Below, in pieces: positions 1-64,000 of a DNA stretch of 64,000 bases. The stretch comes from Amorphochlora amoebiformis (taxonomy: Eukaryota; Cercozoa; Chlorarachniophyceae). Each line of letters begins with the position of its first letter. Positions within the stretch are counted from its first letter, which is position 1. The translations under genes were made by a program, and so were the position numbers. The stretch covers positions 1,426,001-1,490,000 of the forward strand of contig BAAHQB010000004.1 in assembly GCA_054601695.1 (NCBI GenBank), written 5' to 3'. The notes beneath the pieces were generated by a model that was not told where the DNA came from, searched no databases, and saw only the letters and a program-made list of their open reading frames with translations.

Positions 1-10887
<10,887 letters not shown>

Positions 10888-10901
10888 CTGAAATGTATGA
10901 A

Positions 10902-10939
<38 letters not shown>

Positions 10940-11025
10940 ATTGAACAGTGGTCGTATATATATTCGAGGTATTAACAGACCCATAAGAGGCTCTTCAGCT
11001 GTCGTACAAATGCGTACATACCTAC

Positions 11026-11100
11026 CAACGCCTCGTGAGAGCAAATAATAGCCACCTCCGGAACCGAAAAATACTTCGAAAATTATTTCTGTCTCCCGTC
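11026..11100 (-). other. Possible 5' non-coding exon of gene A
   Basis: A unique, non-repetitive segment upstream of the gene A start codon ends in a donor-like GTAGGT on minus at 11025. The coding exon at 10887 has a good acceptor (TTTCAG) just one base before the ATG, so transcription must begin upstream and be spliced to it. The 5' limit is not visible; 11100 is only an approximate edge. Confidence 0.3.
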
Positions 11101-11454
11101 TCCAACCCTCGTTCCCGCTTCAAGTCGAACTCTCCATTCCCACCCTCCTCCTTCTTGTGGACAACTATTCACTTCTCTCCTTTCCTCTTTCTCCGCAAGT
11201 GGAAAGTTTGATCAGAATTGCAGGAGTATGCAGCCCGACGACGCGATATGCACCCTAACCCAACCCAACGAGAGAGAAAAGAACAGTGGAAAGGCCAACG
11301 ATTCGTAGGGAATTTCGAGCCATATCAACCCTGCCCCCCCCCCCTATCCTTGCTGTACCGCTCTCTAGGCGGCAAGAGATGATCAAAGGAAGACGGTTCG
11401 GTCGTCGCGGTGGAATCTCGGTTCCGGGAAAAGTGTGACTTTACCGGTTGTCAC

Positions 11455-11543
11455 AAAAAATCCGGGATTTGTATGGAAATACCGGTGTTATTTCACGAGA
11501 CTTCAGGAATCACGGTGTTTAATCACAATCCCGGGGATTTTTT
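11455..11543. repeat. Imperfect inverted repeat, small hairpin or MITE-like remnant
   Basis: The left arm AAAAAATCCGGGATT (11455-11469) is matched by the reverse complement AATCCCGGGGATTTTTT (11527-11543), with two extra G. The loop is about 57 bases and contains two further CCGGTGTT/CGGTGTTT-like boxes. No target-site duplication could be made out. Confidence 0.4.
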
Positions 11544-12596
11544 GGATTATGGCGGAAGATGTGGATATTACCTCTCTGACCCCTAGTTGCACTTAGTGAA
11601 GCATGTCATCAAGGCAGAGCCTTTTGATTGTTTCCCCCTTTCTCCGCGAAGGTGTTTCCGTCCCTCCTACAGTCGTAATTGATTCCAAATCAATGCAAAA
11701 GTTTGAAAGTTCGATCGCCCGGACAGAGATTGCATTCAGCTGTACAGTGCAAATATGTCAAATTGTCAAACAAGATCAAGACACAAAAATGTCGTCAAGA
11801 AATTGAAAATCAAGCAACTCTAATTATTTTTCGAGGCACGGAGACCAGCCGGGACGTCCATTGCACGGAAATATTGTGTTCCACGCCTTAGGCTCAGCTT
11901 GTCTGGAGCATTAATTTCAATCCCCATATGTGAAGGTGTCTATCTCTTCCAGTATCATGATAGTAAGAATTGATATTTGTGTGGTTCGATCGACAAGGGA
12001 TATCTAGAGGATACCCAGTAACTGTTTTCATATTGCCCTCAAATATAATAATTATAACTTCAATATGCACAAGTCGCAACTCACAAGACCTTTGAATATG
12101 AAAACTATAATTCTGTTAGTTGTTTGTTGCTCTTAGTTACTGTGTACAGCTGTGTGATACACAGGTATACAGTATATATATATATATATATATATAATAC
12201 TGGTACTACTACTAGTACTAGTACTACACTAGCGCCACTGACTAGACTGAGCTATAGACTAGATAGACTATAACTAGATGTACTAGAGCTATATCTAGTA
12301 TATATATAGTATATATACTAGATATATGTCATAGTAATATGTGCATATCCAGTTTTCCGTATACGTATGATATCTATAGGATTTATTTATACTAGTTATA
12401 CATCCATGGCCTCTAGGATTTTGATACCTAAGATACGTGACCCATGCAGAGATGCATCCGAGTAATCTAGGTAATATTAATGATATTGAGTATACACTGG
12501 ATAGTTGTATTCGTATTCGTAAATTTCAAACATGAAGGGACACTGTCGGCTCAACTTAATTAACTTAAAGAGATAAGTACAATTCCTACTAGCTAG

Positions 12597-17541
<4,945 letters not shown>

Positions 17542-18835
17542 GACTCCGAGAATCTTCTGTTTTTTCCCTCAAAACTCCTTTCATCGCGCAAAATCTCGAA
17601 AGAACTCCGTATGCTGTCTACTATGTAGCCCTCCGGCTGAAACCTTCAATCTTGTTCACGGAATCTGCTATCCACAGCAGCGCTCCTGCTTAAATTTTCG
17701 AAATTCTTGTTTACGGCATCGCCTCGGACGATCAGGCGTTCTGTCGTCGTCGTCCCCAAACGATTGAACCTTTGAATTATACAGAAATAGATTTTATATT
17801 TAGGTGTATCAACCAACTAAAGGGTTATAGATATTCTTAAAGACGTTTCCTCAAGATGTGTAAAGATTACGCTCCTTTTCAATATTGTTTCCTATCCCAA
17901 AACTTTTAAAGGAATTTCTTGTATAATAGACTAAATTAGTGAGACTTGACCACTTGATGGTTTAGAATGATATTAGGCGGAATTACTTGAATTAACATTC
18001 AGGTGGTTTGGTTCGCCATCGCGGGTGCTGCTTCAACCGCCATTAAGATAGCACCAACAGCGATGCTCGGTGAGTTGGCAACAGCGGTGCACGGTGGGTC
18101 AACAGAAAGTCATATTTTCGGCGGGAAAATAAGGCATTAATAGATAGAATGTTTCAAATATTTCAAAGATCTTTGTTTAATTAGCTGAATAAGCCAGCAC
18201 GAGCTGGAACAACAACCCAATGTGCTTGATCGTGGCGGGTGTTTCTTGTTCCCACCAGACAGTCGTCTTATTATTAATGCGTATTTCTTTTGATTCTGAC
18301 AAAGTCCAGAGTATTCTGATGTATTTACGCAAGTTGGTTGGATAGAATGTTCGAAAATACTCCTCAAGGAGTGTTCAAAGGAAAAAGAAGGCTGAAGCGC
18401 CATTGGCATGCTCTCCTAACATTTGCAAGATATGAAAGATCTTTTCGGTAAGGCGCCAGAAGCCTTTCCATGAGCTACTATCCGGATATTCTATAATAAG
18501 ATATCTTTATAAGGATATAAAGATATCTTATTATAGAATATCCTACCTTAATATAAGCACATATCTAAATCTACCGCCCGAAATAATCTTTCATAAAAGG
18601 TCGGCTGAAATGGCGCAGATGCGGTTCAGCTGGGGGTGCGATTTAGGGGTTATTATATACCCATAGCAAGCATAAGTTTGGGTATATCTTATCACTTACC
18701 ACACATTACGATAATCTAGGCAAAAAACTCGGGGAATATGATGTATAAAGGCCCTTTATCCAAAGCCTCTCGTAACCCCTCGGACACGTGTCATCCTTGG
18801 GTCCCGACAGTGTTCGCGATGGTGTTGGCGGATTT
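17542..18835. promoter_or_regulatory. Divergent spacer between genes B and C
   Basis: About 1.3 kb without TA tracts separates the gene B start (minus, 17541) from the gene C start (plus, 18836), so both promoters are expected here. No convincing exon was found; the short open frames are not supported by splice context. A perfect 27-bp inverted repeat lies at 18484-18543. Confidence 0.5.
18484..18543. repeat. Perfect 27-bp inverted repeat, 6-base loop
   Basis: Left arm 18484-18510 starts GGATATTCTATAATAAG; right arm 18517-18543 is its exact reverse complement; the loop is AAGGAT. It lies 293 bases upstream of the gene C start codon. Possible roles are a structured RNA element, a recombination product or a protein-binding palindrome. 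Confidence 0.9.
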
Positions 18836-32502
<13,667 letters not shown>

Positions 32503-33196
32503 AATTGAAAACATCCGATATTGGATTATGACGGATTTTCCTAGATTTCATTTAATTGGATTTTATCATTCGGAACTTCCTGAGAATTAATTGTATATAG
32601 ACCATCTAGAGGATATCAAAGATGATCTGAAAAGTACTATAGCTATCTAGATACTTCACGAGTTATTTTGGCCAGTTATTGGTACAGATGACATATCTAG
32701 ATATCGTAACCATAAATATTGTAGTATGAATGTTTGGATGAATCATCCAAATTTCTATAATCTAGTAATGATCAATGATTACTCACCCGCACATGTGGAC
32801 TCTAGTAGTCTATGAAGGAGAAGAAATACTCCAATACTATTCGTAAATGTGCTATGATCCTACGGTGCCTCAAGCGCAGTGACGATAATGATGTAGTATG
32901 ACATGTTAGACCGTACGATTTACATATGCGTCTAGTCGTGCGAATTTCATGTACGTCTTAATTAAGTGACAATTCAAGTCAGTGGTGCTTTTCATAATAT
33001 ATATACTAGAAGTTTCACTAGTATTGGAGTTATTTCCATGAGAGTATGTATCCTGGATGAGAGAACACTAAGCGCCTTGATTTTCTACATTTTTTTTAAC
33101 ATTTCTCCGCTGCCACTCAGCAAACGCGCTCAACGCCCTATCCTTGGGTCTAAACAAACAAAACAAATTTATATATATGTATATATATACACACAC

Positions 33197-33235
<39 letters not shown>

Positions 33236-33246
33236 CCTATAAGGAA
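32503..33246. terminator. Convergent spacer of genes C and D
   Basis: About 740 bases between the gene C stop (plus, 32502) and the gene D stop (minus, 33247). Mostly unique; no exon found. Both 3' UTRs and polyadenylation sites must be here. Confidence 0.5.
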
Positions 33247-44689
<11,443 letters not shown>

Positions 44690-44690
<1 letters not shown>

Positions 44691-45150
44691 GACTTATAAA
44701 TTGATAATCAAACAAATTTCGGGCATAATCAAAGCATAATGGATAATTTTTAGTACAGTGTTCCAGTAGACCTGCTGAAATCAAATTTTCTGCGCTGCTG
44801 AACTTAAGAATCGATAGTTGCTTACCCAGGCAGAACACAAATAGAGTCAACTTACCAGGCAGCGGCACCATCAAGAAAAACGGCAATATCACATTACCGT
44901 CGTGGGATTCGTGGTCCAATCTCTGAAAAACGAATGTGAGACGCGCGATCAAGACTTCTGTGTTCACCACGATCAACACCGTCGCCTGTGGTACCGCACC
45001 CAGCTCTTTAGAGCGGACATACTACTTGAGAAGGCACGTGTTGTATTCGAGGTAATTAAGGTGATTTTGAATTTTCAGCACGTGTCTTTTTGCTTTCGAA
45101 TCGCCCAGTTCCGCGTCCGACGCTATCGGGGAACGGAAGGATTCATCCAT
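44690..45150 (-). CDS. Possible small gene, divergent from gene E
   Basis: On minus an ATG at 45150 opens a 42-codon frame ([16 protein letters not shown]..., ending [14 protein letters not shown]) before a stop at 45024-45022. A donor GTAGTA overlaps the stop (leaving AA), and an acceptor with a pyrimidine run (CGTTTTTCAG, near 44926) lies 100 bases on. Several strong donors follow on minus (GTAAGT, GTAAGC). I could not settle the downstream exons or recognise a family. The plus strand of the same stretch is also open. Confidence 0.3.
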
Positions 45151-45228
45151 TCTTCAGATTTACCGGGAAGCCGACGAACACTGCGGCGATTGGAAGGAGG
45201 GGAACGCTACGAGGGCAAGCACGTGTGA

Positions 45229-64000
<18,772 letters not shown>

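Larger units (their letters stand above)
10888..12596. promoter_or_regulatory. Unique spacer between gene B 3' end and gene A
   Basis: About 1.7 kb, mostly free of TA tracts, with ordinary base composition. It lies downstream of the inferred stop of gene B and upstream of gene A, so it should hold the gene B terminator and the gene A promoter. No convincing coding exon was found on either strand. It contains an imperfect inverted repeat (11455-11543) and a short run of C (11334-11343). Confidence 0.5.

Overview
The window is a piece of a nuclear eukaryotic genome. Most of it is (TA)n and (TACA)n microsatellite, and hidden in this are short exons joined by GT...AG introns. Nearly all long open frames here are simple-repeat translations and not genes. 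I found the genes by looking for short unique islands between the TA tracts, reading splice sites at both edges, and asking that the reading phase stay consistent from island to island. The host is probably a unicellular eukaryote with TTAGGG-type telomeric sequence. The gene A protein reminds me of alveolate (dinoflagellate/apicomplexan-like) proteins, but this is an impression from memory and the taxon is not established.

Five spliced genes emerge. Gene A (minus, 10887 to beyond the left edge) is a thioredoxin/GST-fold protein with a cysteine-rich middle. Gene B (minus, about 17541 to 12597) is a small membrane protein of about 109 residues. Gene C (plus, 18836-32502) is a complete protein of about 418 residues with an N-terminal signal or anchor, most like a Golgi or secreted glycosyltransferase. 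Gene D (minus, 43427-33247) is a HhH-GPD DNA glycosylase of about 430 residues with a PCNA-binding (PIP) box near its N terminus. Gene E (plus, 45229 to beyond the right edge) has a basic/serine-rich N terminus, a short coiled coil, about seven ankyrin repeats, a WWE-like segment and a further C-terminal region that continues out of the window. A possible small gene (minus, from 45150) would share a divergent promoter with gene E.

The layout is A and B tandem on minus, C on plus divergent from B, D on minus convergent with C, and E on plus divergent from D. The non-repetitive spacers (10888-12596, 17542-18835, 32503-33246, 43428-45228) are the likely promoter and terminator regions. The five genes share no obvious pathway.

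The most unusual aspect is how the introns are built. Most are largely TA repeat, with the donor (GTATAT) and acceptor (TATAG) formed by the repeat edges. Many exons are accompanied by tandem truncated copies: copies upstream keep the acceptor end, copies downstream keep the donor end. Telomere-like repeats lie inside introns and in all nine places have the C-rich strand on the sense side. Long CT tracts are likewise sense-oriented with one exception and often start just after a donor site.
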